A program made the position numbers and the translations under genes. From assembly GCA_026419775.2 (NCBI GenBank), contig JAOPGA020000036.1, positions 1 to 55,435 on the forward strand: a stretch of 55,435 nucleotides of DNA, written 5' to 3'. This DNA is from Acrasis kona. Its lineage: Eukaryota; Heterolobosea; Eutetramitea; Acrasida; Acrasidae. Positions 18,412-28,489 of the stretch are shown here, piece by piece. Numbering within the stretch: position 1 is the stretch's first letter; every line of letters starts with the position of its first letter. The notes below the pieces were generated by a model that saw only the letters and a list, made by a program, of their open reading frames with translations, was not told the DNA's origin and ran no database searches.

Positions 18412-21003
18412 TTATTTCCTCTTTCTCTTTCCGCCAACCTTCTCTCCCTTCCTCTCCTTTGCCTTCTTCTCTCCTCTCCTATCCGCTCTCAACCTGGAAT
18501 CGACCATCTTGACTCTTGCACTCGGTCCTCTCGATGTCTCGTTGGCCTTTTGTGCACCAGCCTTGGTACCAACCATGTACATTCTCTTTCTCTTGTTCAT
18601 GTTGCCTTTGATGTTGTTGTACATCTTTTGCAGCGATTTGGTCTTCTCCAACGCAGTCATCTCGTTGTTATTGGCCACTTGATTCGCTCTCTCCTTCATC
18701 TTGCTCAATCTCTGTTGAATCTTTCTCTTCTTGCGGAACTGTGCCTCCAGTACCTTCTTGATGGGCCTTGCATCAATCTCCTTCATCTTTTGTTTGATGA
18801 GATTGATTTCCTCCTTGGTGATTGGCAATTGCTTGCGAGTGTTGATTCGTTCGTCATCCTGGAACCATTGCGGCGCGTCGTCTTGGTCGTTGAATGCGTA
18901 TCGATGGTATGCATTGTCGATGAATTCTCTTCTCTCCTTCTTGCGCAATAGTTTTTGAGCGAGCGCTAATGTGGTTGCTTGGGTGTCGGCATCATGTATC
19001 ATTTCCTTTGGTACCGTTTCAAACTCTCCGGTGGCTTCGTCTTGCTTGGTCATTTTGTTGATTCCCTCCTCGTCGTCGCTTCCATCATCTTCGTCGTCGT
19101 GCTCGTCATCCGTTGTTTCGTAGTCTTCGTCGTCGTCGTCGTCGTCGTCACGTTTGCTTCCGCCCGTCCGTACCGAACTATCGCTTCCCGTCCTTCTCTT
19201 TTTTGATTTTGATTGTTGATCATCATCATCATCGCTGGCATCATCCTTGTTGGGAATGTCTTCGTGTAGAACGTCGAATAGATTTTGTCCGAACCATTGT
19301 AATGAAGTCTTGTTGGTTGGCTTGGCTTGCTTAAAGTCAACCAACAAGGGATTGGTATTGGGTTCGTATGTGAATCCTTCTAGTGCTCTCTTCGCTTGGT
19401 TCAATTGTTCTTGGTCAATGGCCTCTTGTAATCTTTCCTTTTCTTCCTTGACGATGGCTCTTTCGGAGAAGACCATTCTTCTTTGATTCTTTGTTCTCTT
19501 GTCTAGGTACTTGTCGTACATTTGATCCAATTGATCCTCCAGGAATTCATCTTCGTCGTCGGAATCTTCCAACTTGTTGGTGATGAGCGCCGCTGCTGCC
19601 ATGCGTTTCTTTTGGGAATTGGAAATTGATGCAAGTTGTGCTTCCTCGTCCGCTAGTTCGTCGTAGGCACCTGCTTCTTTTAATGCTGATTCCAAAGTGT
19701 CCTTGTCAGGTATCATCTCCAAAGAGAATGCTTCTTCGTCCGCTACAGTGTCCAACAGATCGCTTTGTTTTTCGGTCATTTCCAAACCAGATGGAACCCT
19801 CTTGGCGTGTCTGACTTTGGCTCTCTTCAGTAAATTCTTCTTGTAACGATCGCTCTTGGCCTTGAGCTCTTCCAATTCGGTTTGAAGCACTTGTGGATCG
19901 TCCGATAGGAATTCATCAGGATTCTCCAAGGCACCACCGGTGGATACTGATAATGTGTCGTCGACGTCGACTGGGAATTCTCCTTGTAGGACCTTGTCGC
20001 CTTCGATGCTATCCTTGTATGCTTTCATGGTTTGTCTCCACTTGAGCAAGTCTCTAAAGTCTAATCTTCCCATCACCTTGATGTCAGCACAATAGTGCTT
20101 GATCTCATCGTTGGTGGCTTCATGTGCTAGATATTTTGCATTCCAGGAGTTGGTGTCGTCGTCGAAAGTTAATTCGTTATAGTCGGCTAACATGGCAATG
20201 GGCTGCTCAGTGTCGACAAACTCTGCGACGCTGATCCTCTTGAACAACAAATGGGCATCATCTTCGTATCCTTGTCTGTTTGGCTTCTTTGCTTGTTTGT
20301 TTAGCTCTGTGTGGGACAAACGAAGCACCTTCTTGGTTGTTTCAACTTCTTCGAAAACAAATGTGGGGTCGAATAGTTTTTCGTCAACCTCTTTGGGCGC
20401 CTTGAATCCATGACACACGACGTAAATCTCAGCAGAGGCGTTTCTGGAGGCTTTGGGTTTTGTGGCTTCTACCTTTGTGAACAATTGGTTGAGCACCCAC
20501 AATAGTGATGTGTAATCTTTACTTCTGAAAACTTTTGTTACAAACAAGCCGTTTGGTTTCAATAGGTCAGTGGCCATTTTGAGAGAGTACAACACCAATT
20601 CGCTCTGTGTGTAGGCGTCCTTGAGCCAGTTACTACCGACATTGGGGGCACCATCGTGGAGTACAACATCAGCCTTTTGACCCCTCAACTCAGTCTTCAT
20701 AATTTTGAGTGTCTTCTTGGTGGTGATATCTCCTTCTACAGTTGTGACGTGTGGAATACTCTTGATGGATGCCAAATCTACTCCCACCACAACACCTGAC
20801 ATTGGCATGTATTTTCTAGCTACTTGAAGCCATCCTCCTGGGGCAGCACATAAATCGACCAACACTCTAGCGTTACTCAAGAAGTCATACTTCTTGTTGA
20901 GCTGTATAAGTTTGAAGGAGGCACGTGAGCGGTATCCTTGTTCCTTAGCCAAGTGGTAGTATTTATCTAACCTATCTTTTCCCTTCTTGGTCTTCTTTAC
21001 CAT
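18412..21003 (-). CDS. SPB1: SPB1/FTSJ3-type pre-rRNA 2'-O-methyltransferase
   Basis: An intronless frame of 863 residues, close to yeast Spb1 length (~840). The N-terminal RrmJ/FtsJ fold has the AdoMet motif VDLCAAPGGWLQVA and the K-D-K-E catalytic set: K of RASFKL, D of VLHDGAPNVGSNW, K of LFVTKVFRSKDY, and E of SAEIYVVCHGF. The middle holds the DUF3381 region and a long acidic stretch (DDDDDDEDYETTDDEHDDED). The lysine-rich C-terminal Spb1 domain ends KVGGKRKRK. The family methylates the 25S/28S A-loop and is needed for 60S assembly in the nucleolus. A GTTGAC motif on the coding strand lies at 21051-21056. Confidence 0.96.
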   Translation of the reverse strand: MVKKTKKGKDRLDKYYHLAKEQGYRSRASFKLIQLNKKYDFLSNARVLVDLCAAPGGWLQVARKYMPMSGVVVGVDLASIKSIPHVTTVEGDITTKKTLKIMKTELRGQKADVVLHDGAPNVGSNWLKDAYTQSELVLYSLKMATDLLKPNGLFVTKVFRSKDYTSLLWVLNQLFTKVEATKPKASRNASAEIYVVCHGFKAPKEVDEKLFDPTFVFEEVETTKKVLRLSHTELNKQAKKPNRQGYEDDAHLLFKRISVAEFVDTEQPIAMLADYNELTFDDDTNSWNAKYLAHEATNDEIKHYCADIKVMGRLDFRDLLKWRQTMKAYKDSIEGDKVLQGEFPVDVDDTLSVSTGGALENPDEFLSDDPQVLQTELEELKAKSDRYKKNLLKRAKVRHAKRVPSGLEMTEKQSDLLDTVADEEAFSLEMIPDKDTLESALKEAGAYDELADEEAQLASISNSQKKRMAAAALITNKLEDSDDEDEFLEDQLDQMYDKYLDKRTKNQRRMVFSERAIVKEEKERLQEAIDQEQLNQAKRALEGFTYEPNTNPLLVDFKQAKPTNKTSLQWFGQNLFDVLHEDIPNKDDASDDDDDQQSKSKKRRTGSDSSVRTGGSKRDDDDDDDEDYETTDDEHDDEDDGSDDEEGINKMTKQDEATGEFETVPKEMIHDADTQATTLALAQKLLRKKERREFIDNAYHRYAFNDQDDAPQWFQDDERINTRKQLPITKEEINLIKQKMKEIDARPIKKVLEAQFRKKRKIQQRLSKMKERANQVANNNEMTALEKTKSLQKMYNNIKGNMNKRKRMYMVGTKAGAQKANETSRGPSARVKMVDSRLRADRRGEKKAKERKGEKVGGKRKRK

Positions 21004-21801
21004 GTTGTATTAATGTTCGAATAGTAATGAAATATATTCACGTGTGAAAAGTCAACCTTTCAAGTTTGAACTCAATGAAGGAATTGAACAGGGTTTTACA
21101 ATTAGTGAAAATAAATGTTCCGTTCCCCCATTATCTAATAGGAAAACAAGATGATTTCATAGATACTGTATCTTACACGGGTTTTTGAAAAACTGCGTCT
21201 GGGAAAACGATATGTCAGGGTTGTCGTTTTTCATCCCGGAGTTCAAGGTCAGACTACACAGAAATACAAGTATGACGTTTCAAGAGCAGATGCAAATGTG
21301 TTATGACTTTTGGGAAAACACCTACTTTCAAATCGGATAACTTTTTTCACATTGCAACCTCAAGATAACAGGAGGTTCACTCTGTCCACCGTACTCCATT
21401 TTCCTTGATCCATCAAGTTTAGAATGCATACTTTTTATCATACTGAATATACCACAAGACCAGTATCTTGTCAAGAAGCAATCGAAAAAGCTTTGTATCT
21501 CATGTGTGTGCACCTCACAGATTGTGGGTCGTCGACAAATCAAATTACAACATGACACTCAAAGACCGTATTAGTATACCTTGGAGGGCTCGTTTGACAA
21601 ACTACCGAACTCTGTAAGAGACGAGTATAAAAATCTAAACTAGTTAAAAGGTTATGTAAAAGTTGGAAAGTTGTTTATTGAGATCAACTAACGACGTTAG
21701 TAAATAATTTTTTGATATAACCAGGTCTCTCATGGTCTTTGCCACGCACTCCTTTTAGTTTTAATTAAAGTTCAAGTTTTGTCTTTATTATAATAGTACA
21801 G
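21004..21801. other. Intergenic, nothing firmly recognised
   Basis: About 0.8 kb upstream of SPB1. A minus-strand ATG frame at 21328-21558 and a plus-strand open stretch on the opposite strand overlap each other, and neither resembles a known protein. It may be an old coding remnant. No RNA gene is seen. Confidence 0.4.
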
Positions 21802-22183
21802 TTAATATCTATATCTTTGGACCCTATTCGCGTCGAATTCAATGTCATCATCATGTATGTCATATTCACCTTCGATATATGTTTGGTCCTTTTTGTGTGG
21901 CTCTAGAACCAATTTACCATCCATCCCGTCTTCATCATAAACGCCTATTATGCCGGTAAGTTTAACTATACATTCATTTAGAATTACCTTCTACTACCAA
22001 ATGTATTTTGTTGTTCTTTGTATCGATGTGATCGATGTCTGCAATCTCACCCTCATGGTTAAACACATTAATGGAACCAGATAAAGTATTATCCTCAAAA
22101 TCTACCGAAACATGGCCCTGGCTGTCTTTCATCTCCCATTCGCCATCAGCCTTACGTAATAGTTCTCTCTCTTTTGAAGTCAT
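21802..22183 (-). CDS. Small acidic protein, unknown
   Basis: Two exons (21988-22183, 21802-21944) with a 43-nt intron give 112 residues. It starts MTSKERELLRKADGEWEMKD and consists of short alternating strands (HVSVDFEDNTLSGSINVF, KIHLVVEG, GKLVLEP) with a strongly acidic end (DIHDDDIEFDANRV). This pattern suggests a small beta-sheet fold. An alternative 22-nt intron ending at an earlier AG keeps the same frame and adds seven residues (VKLTGII); I prefer 43 nt because it matches all other introns here. No family is recognised. Confidence 0.55.
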
Positions 22184-22293
22184 TGTTTTGTCTTTATAAA
22201 TTGGCCTTTTGGATTTTAATCATGTTCCATCTGTTGATGTATTGTTAGATGTGCGGATGTATTTCCTTACCAAATAAGCTCCGGGGATATATT

Positions 22294-22353
22294 GGATAAA
22301 TACTAATAATAACTTGTCTTGAGATAATATAAGACAAGTTATTATTAGTATCC
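22294..22353. repeat. Long perfect hairpin (inverted repeat)
   Basis: Arms at 22302-22320 and 22331-22349 (ACTAATAATAACTTGTCTT and its complement) pair perfectly over 19 bp around a 10-nt loop. Pairing extends through GGAT/ATCC if four bases (AAAT) of the left arm are bulged out. It lies in the intergenic space between two minus-strand genes. It could be a transcript hairpin, terminator-like structure, small RNA precursor or replication palindrome. No run of T follows it. Confidence 0.85.
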
Positions 22354-22657
22354 GTTTAAAAGATGCGAAATGTCATTTCAATGTGAAAATTGATCCCCTC
22401 CTACATTTTGGCAGTGTCAGGACGGAGTTTGACGAGTTGTAGGAATTTTTTAAAAAATAATAAGGATTTATTACATTTGACCTTTGTCTACAAGTATGCT
22501 AGAGTGCCCTCTCAACCTAGCAGAACAAGATCAACGACCCAAATGTAGAAGTTTGGTCTGAAATTCAGGGAAGTTTTTAGTGAAAGTTTTTAGAATACAG
22601 CACACAAGAGTGTTTATGTGCATTGACATATTTGCCAAATATGAGATCCTCTTTAAG

Positions 22658-23302
22658 TTATAATTCAAGTATTTTATTTAGTTTTGTTGTATAAAATAGC
22701 GTTAGCAGTAGTGGCATAAATATAGGTAGAAATATTGCTAGGAATATGATTCTTCCAATCTTTTGTCTGATACTTCTGAAGTCATAGTGCTCCAAGCTTA
22801 GTAGATACTTTTGGTACTGTTCACTAATTCCGTGTTCTTTCGCTCCCTGTCGTAAAAGCTCTAAGTAACGCAGGCTAGGTAGAGCATTGTTATTTGATAC
22901 CCAATCTTGATGGCCGATCAATGTTCTGGCCCAAATGTTCTTTCCATCATAGGTTTTCACAAGCACGTCAATGTCATCATAACCAGCATTGTCATTTCCT
23001 CCTCCACCCTCAGTCTTACGGATGCGGATGTAATCTTCTGTTGTAATTCTATAAACTACTCCATGCAACTCGACTGCAGTATCCTTCTCTTGTTCTGTTA
23101 TTTTGTGAACACTAGCGAAAGAAGGCTCCATATATGGATAACCAACCATTTGAAAATTCAAAGTGTATCCGGCGACTGTGCAAGGATGAAACTCGAAAGG
23201 TTTGATTTTCCTTCGCACTTTAAACGTGTTTGAATTCATATTAGATCCATAAGCAAGGTACCACATGTGACCTGGGTGCTCTTGACAAAAGGCCTTTGAC
23301 AT
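22658..23302 (-). CDS. Gamma-glutamylcyclotransferase-like protein with C-terminal membrane anchor
   Basis: A 214-residue frame from the ATG at 23300-23302. The GGCT fold is shown by WYLAYGSNMNSNTF (substrate loop YGSxM), a GYTLNFQMVGYP strand, HGVVYRITTEDYIRIRKTEG (catalytic-glutamate region) and a YLELLRQGAKEHG helix. The family releases 5-oxoproline from gamma-glutamyl amino acids in glutathione turnover. The last ~40 residues are a strongly hydrophobic helix (GRIIFLAIFLPIFMPLLLTLF), so this form is probably tail-anchored, unlike the soluble human enzyme. The open frame extends 18 codons farther upstream (GPTADYKVRTRFTN) without an ATG, so a short 5' exon is possible. Confidence 0.82.
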   Translation of the reverse strand: MSKAFCQEHPGHMWYLAYGSNMNSNTFKVRRKIKPFEFHPCTVAGYTLNFQMVGYPYMEPSFASVHKITEQEKDTAVELHGVVYRITTEDYIRIRKTEGGGGNDNAGYDDIDVLVKTYDGKNIWARTLIGHQDWVSNNNALPSLRYLELLRQGAKEHGISEQYQKYLLSLEHYDFRSIRQKIGRIIFLAIFLPIFMPLLLTLFYTTKLNKILEL

Positions 23303-23835
23303 GTTTGTAAATCTTGTTCGGACTTTGTAATCCGCTGTGGGTCCGACATTTAACAAGAATAACCAGTTGAAAAAATGATACTTTTATAACATCTTTTCTA
23401 TACTTTCAAATGACACAATACAAGTATAATATTCCCTTCAAATCATCGTGCTTGATGATTGGATAACAAAAGAAACTCTTGACTGGATGTGATTGGGGGT
23501 AAGGATCGCTTTCTAAACGTAACGAAGTAATCCCTTAAGCATTGTTACAATCAGAGATCATGAGAGGTTCCATTGTCCTCGCTACATAATGCACAACTGA
23601 TTTGAGAACGTTCATTGTAACTGGTGAGAGGCATGGCGCACAAAGAATTGATTTGTAGTGCATCACTTGCTAACTCACAAAGGTAAATACAAGGAGATTG
23701 AAAAATGCACGATTACACTAAAAGACAAGTGAAAAGATAAAGACGAATAATCACAAGTACCTTATTTACTGTATTTGCTACCATAGGTAGTATATTGTTT
23801 ACACAGAACATATAAAAGATAATCAATAAAAATTT
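23303..23835. other. Intergenic, nothing recognised
   Basis: About 530 bp between the cyclotransferase-like gene and the oxysterol-binding protein gene, both on the minus strand. No conserved frame or RNA signature. It should hold the promoter, and perhaps a small first exon, of the cyclotransferase-like gene. Confidence 0.4.
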
Positions 23836-24991
23836 TTACAAGATATTAGATTTGTACTGATACTGAGTTTCCTCCCCATCCAACTTGACAAAATGTACAG
23901 GCTGATGGTTGGCCTCATCAAATTCTTTAGCCTTCTGCCTCTGAGCCTCCTCTATATCATTCTTGAACCTACTCGCCGATTCAAGATCGTCATCTAGAAG
24001 CGCAAATGTAACAGGATGCCAAACACGTCTGGACTCATTCTTCATTTGTTCGGACAGCTTGGTGATCTGCATTGTGCTTGTTTTCAGGTTCATGGGCTCA
24101 AAGTTAGTTTCTTGTCCTAAATTGATGATTTAGTAAAGAACAAAGAGTTAATGACTTACCACTAGAGTACTCCTTGACGGTCACAGCTTCTAGAACGCAT
24201 CCGGTCAACTTGTAGGCTTTTTTACCTTCGAGATACACGTAGCCCTCGCCTCGGTTGCCGGACTTGAACTTGATCTCGGTGGAGGTTCCGTTTTGCTCGC
24301 ACTTGATGTTCAAGGTACCTCCAAGCTCAACCATAGCATCCCCAAAGATGAGACCTCTCGCGTACACAATTGGATACTTGATGGTGTATTTCTCAACCTT
24401 GTCGTTATAATTTATAGTAAGTTCATGGACACCACTGAGATCGCTCTCAATGTAATTACCACGGAAGTACACGTGAATTTGTTGCGTGCTGTCGAACCAG
24501 AACCCATGCTCGCGGTTAATAAGTCTTGTAGCTGATACAGGAGGATGATGGCTGACCTGCTCAGCTTGCAGCTTTGTGGTGCTCCCATCTTCATGCTCCC
24601 ATTTACATGAAAACAATTCTCCCAGAATGGGGTTATATGGCTTTAAGTTCTCAAAACCACGTTGTGGTAGGGCGGAAATAGTTCTAATAGCCCATTCGGT
24701 AACTAGGAGCATACGCTGTTTTGGGTCTGTAGTGCTTCGTAGTTTAAATAAAGGTTCCACTGGCTCTGATACTCTCGCTTGAACCTCTAATTGACTTTGA
24801 TGTCTTAATATAAAAGAGGGACAAGTGACACTGGTTAGATCCATTCCTATCCTAATTTGCTTAAGGAAGTTGAAGAGAATGCTTCCACTACTACCGCCAC
24901 TTCTTTTTCCTTTATAATCTGGGGCATATATGTATTCCTCCGAAAGTAATCTATCTTCTGGTAACACTATTTTACTTTCTTCTGATGTCAT
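23836..24991 (-). CDS. Oxysterol-binding protein (short ORP, lipid transfer)
   Basis: Two exons (24160-24991, 23836-24116) with a 43-nt intron encode 370 residues, the size of an ORD-only protein such as yeast Osh4. ORPs exchange sterol and PI4P between membranes at contact sites. Seen: the signature EQVSHHPPVSA with the PI4P-binding histidine pair, ALPQRGFENLKPYNPILGEL, a lid/N-terminal helix region (LLSEEYIYA), and the C-terminal RRVWHPVTFAL...EAQRQKAKE segment typical of the domain. There is no PH domain or FFAT motif, so targeting must come from the domain itself. The start at 24991 is the first ATG of the frame. Confidence 0.94.
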
Positions 24992-25692
24992 CGTACTGTT
25001 GTTTTTATGAGAAAATGTTTGCCTGCGGGGTTGATTATCAAACGAGATCTAAAATAGGATTGGTTGCGCTAATCGCCCGATATTTACATTAAAAATAGAT
25101 AATCCAGATGTGTGGTCGATTTGACATAACGAATGCGAGATAAGAAATAAGAAGATCATGGTGGCAATCAACCTGATTAATGCAGTAAATTTTTTTGGAT
25201 TGGATCAACCGAATGTTTACAGTTTTGATTCTCATGGATCCGAACTGATGAATAAAGTGCAATTTTAGCCCTATGTCCATTAGGTAGAATAAATATAACA
25301 ATTATGCATGGGCTACAAAAAGAAGAGGATACTCTAATTAATTAGTCATTCAAGTTAGTCTCTAATGATTTCGAATATAACTTCACTACCGATAGTGGAG
25401 GATATAAGGCACTAGAATGGAGAAAGCAAGAATGAAAGCTCTTTATCTAAATGATGGTGGAACATTACATTGTTTGTTTAATAAATCGATGTAGTTTGTA
25501 CATTATCTATACTGTCTATCTGTTAGAACTATGCGAGTTAGTGCTGTTAAGAATATTTAATCCAATAGCTATGGTTTGAAGAGTTTATGCTCATCGATCG
25601 GCGAATTAACTTTACATTCGGGCAATTGCCGGGCAATTATCTTTGTAATATTTCAACACATTTCGTGAACATGAAACCATTTGTTTGAAAAA
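24992..25692. other. Intergenic (divergent promoters)
   Basis: About 0.7 kb between two divergently transcribed genes. No protein-like frame is found. Near 25618-25642 GGGCAATTGCCGGGCAATTA loosely resembles the CCGGCAATTAAA repeat unit of the elements at 53245-54610, but it is a single imperfect occurrence. Confidence 0.4.
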
Positions 25693-27847
25693 ATGGGCAA
25701 CATCGCAACCAATGCCTGGCGGCAAATTAGAGGTGTGCAAGATCATTCACAACTTCATGATCAAGAAAACCCTCCAACACGAGGTGTATCAAATGACGAA
25801 AAACCTACTCAGACAATGCTTGAGAAGATCAAGTAAGTCAATATTCACAATCATCTAACAAAACAAGAAAGCATTATATGATATTAACCAAACTCTTGCC
25901 ATACCTATGGCCCAACACATGGGATCTGAGGCTCAGAGTAGTTGTAAGTTTAGCTTGCCTGATTCTTGGTAAGGTGGTGAGTGTCAGTGTTCCATTTGCA
26001 TACAAAGCCGCAGTGGATACTCTTTCAAGAACAGGTGACTTTGAATTTCCTCTATTGGCAATCATTCTTTATGGATGTGGTGGTCTCGCAAAGGAGTAAG
26101 ATTATTGTTTTTAATTTAGTGTATAATCATTTATAGGTTCTTGGGTAATCTTCGAGATACAGTCTTCATTAAAGTTCAAAATGTTGCACAGATGAATGCT
26201 GCTGTGGATCTGTTCAGACATTTACACTCGCTTAGTATTGGATTCCATATTAACAGAAAGACGGGAGGAGTACTGAGGGGAATCGATCGCGGGACAAGGG
26301 GCATCAACTTTTTAACAAGTTTCCTCTTGTTCAACATCCTTCCCATATTTTTAGAACTTGCTCTCGGTAACATTATTTTTTCGACCATTTTATTCATTCA
26401 AAGTCTGCATCATCATGATTATTAGCTACACTGCTTGGATTTCCATAGTCACCTTTACTATTGTAGTCATTTACATGGTATTCACAGTCTTGATTACTGA
26501 ATGGAGGACAAAGTTCCGCCAAGAAATGAAGTAAGCACCATCGCGCTCACATTTTTTCTAATCAAACGACAATAGCACAGCAGAAAACGAAGCAAATGAC
26601 AAAGCAGTCGATTCGCTTTTAAATTACGAAACAGTGAAATTCTTCTCAGCAGAACAACATGAAATCAATCGTTATCGAGATTCATTCGCAAAATACAACG
26701 CTCAAGCTCAAAAAAGTCAAGCATCTCTTGCTATTCTCAACGTGGGGCAGAGTTTGTTAATATCCGTTGGTCAATTATCAGTCATGCTCATGGCCGCACA
26801 ACAAGTAGGAAAGGGCAACATGACGGTCGGTGACTTTGTGCTCGTCAACACTTTTGTACTTCAACTATACGTTCCATTAAACTTTTTAGGAACAAGTAAG
26901 TCTCATCTTTCATTGAATTCACACCTAAAGGTTACCGAATGATTAAACAATCACTAACCGACCTCGAAAACATGTTTGATTTATTAAACGAAGTACCGAG
27001 CGTCAAAGACGTACCTAAACCGCTCGAATTCCATCCACAAAGTGGCGAAATTGAATTTCAAGATGTGAAATTCAAATACAATGATGAAAGAGAGGTGCTC
27101 AAGGGCATTTCTTTCAAAGTACCGGCCGGCAAACAGCTAGCCATCGTCGGTCCGTCAGGTGCCGGCAAAACAACCATCAATCGATTGCTATTCCGCTTCT
27201 ACGACCCTACTCAGGGCAGAATCTTGATTGATGGAATCGATATTTCAAAGGTACGTCAGAGCGATCTACGAAAGTATGTAGGAATCGTTCCTCAGGACAC
27301 TGTTTTATTCAACGACACCGTTCGCTACAACGTGCAATACGGAAATTTCGAAGCAGGCGATCAGGAAGTAAACGAAGCTGCTCAGACTGCTCAAATTTTA
27401 AAAAAGATAGAAGAGTTCCCTATGGGATGGGAGACGAAGGTGGGAGAGAGAGGATTGAGGTTATCTGGAGGAGAGAAACAGAGAGTAGCGATTGCTAGAA
27501 GTGTTTTAAAGAGACCTCCGGTCATGATCTTTGACGAGGCCACCGCATCGCTCGACACTAACACTGAAAGAGAGATTCAAGATAATTTGAGAGCTGCCTT
27601 CAAGGGCAGAACGACCACCGTTGTTTTGGCACATCGGTTGAGTACGATCGTGGATAGCGACGAGATTATAGTGGTGAAGGATGGGTTGATTGTGGAGAGA
27701 GGTCCACATGAAGATTTGTTGAAATTGAATGGCGAGTATAGATTGTTGTGGGATAAACAAAGCGCGTCGTCGAGTGTTGTAAAGAAGGAAGAGAAGGAGC
27801 AGGTGGTCATTGCCCCAACTCCACAAAAACATCATCACCACCATTAA
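25693..27847 (+). CDS. ABC half transporter, ATM1/HMT1 (ABCB7/ABCB6) type
   Basis: Six exons (25693-25832, 25868-26095, 26137-26366, 26404-26530, 26576-26895, 26931-27847) with introns of 35, 41, 37, 45 and 35 nt give 653 residues. It is a half transporter: six membrane helices, then one nucleotide-binding domain. ATM1-type features are GFHINRKTGGVLRGIDRGTR and WRTKFRQEMN...SLLNYETVKFF. The ATPase has Walker A GPSGAGKTT (about residue 421), signature LSGGEKQR, Walker B VMIFDEATASLD and the H-loop LAHRLSTI. ATM1 exports a glutathione-linked sulfur compound from mitochondria for cytosolic Fe-S assembly; HMT1/ABCB6 relatives handle phytochelatin or porphyrin. TSYRMIKQSLTDLENMFDLL leans to the HMT1/ABCB6 side. 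The N-terminus is not a clear mitochondrial presequence. The protein ends in five histidines. Confidence 0.92.
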
Positions 27848-27941
27848 ACAAGTAATTTATTTTTATCCGATCTTTACAATAAACTATTTTTGTGAAATAA
27901 TTATTTTTATCTTGCGGGTATAGCGGGTACATCACTTAAAA

Positions 27942-28238
27942 ATGAAGTTCACACCAAGTCAAATAGTGCATACATTACCTACAATAGTTCTCTTCATACT
28001 CGCCGCGATAACAGGGTCGAAAATAGTAATACCGTTGTCGCTGTTAAGCTTTTCGTATCACGGATCTAATTATCTACGACATCAACACTACATTACGAGT
28101 CAAGATTGTTGCGGTGCTAGGGCGACTCTATTTATTCTTGGACTAATACTAATGTCCTGTTTTTGGACAATAACGTCAACAGCAACGTTTATATCAAAAT
28201 CGTTCGCGAGTAGTAATAAAAATGTATTTCAATTTTAA
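27942..28238 (+). CDS. Small two-helix membrane protein, unknown
   Basis: A 98-residue frame with a good ATG 94 bp after the ABC transporter stop. Two hydrophobic segments are visible (TIVLFILAAITGSKIVIPL and TLFILGLILMSCFWTITSTA), separated by a polar loop with HGSNYLRHQHY and a double cysteine. Ends are short and polar. No family is recognised. Base composition and spacing fit a real gene. Confidence 0.5.
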   Translation: MKFTPSQIVHTLPTIVLFILAAITGSKIVIPLSLLSFSYHGSNYLRHQHYITSQDCCGARATLFILGLILMSCFWTITSTATFISKSFASSNKNVFQF

Positions 28239-28489
28239 GACTTTTGAGTTTATTTTTGATTGTCTAACAAAGAACTTTGCGACTTTGCATTACCAATTCA
28301 ACTGGTGAGTAGATGATTAAAATGCAACATATCAAGTGTATACAGTTATGTTGCTAACACATCACATTTGTACTAATGAATCCAACACTTTTAGTTATGT
28401 TGTTGTCTTTCTAATATAATGTATGCAATCTTAATGTTTGTACTCAAGACAGTTATTTTATAGAAACAAACTCAATCTAAAAATACATT

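Noticed and set aside
19050..19340. Low-complexity minus-strand frame rich in threonine and methionine
   Set aside because: It is an alternative frame of the acidic GAT-repeat stretch within SPB1.
25089..25301. 70-codon minus-strand frame in the OSBP-ABC spacer
   Set aside because: No family resemblance; hydrophobic and AT-driven composition, and no promoter-like context.
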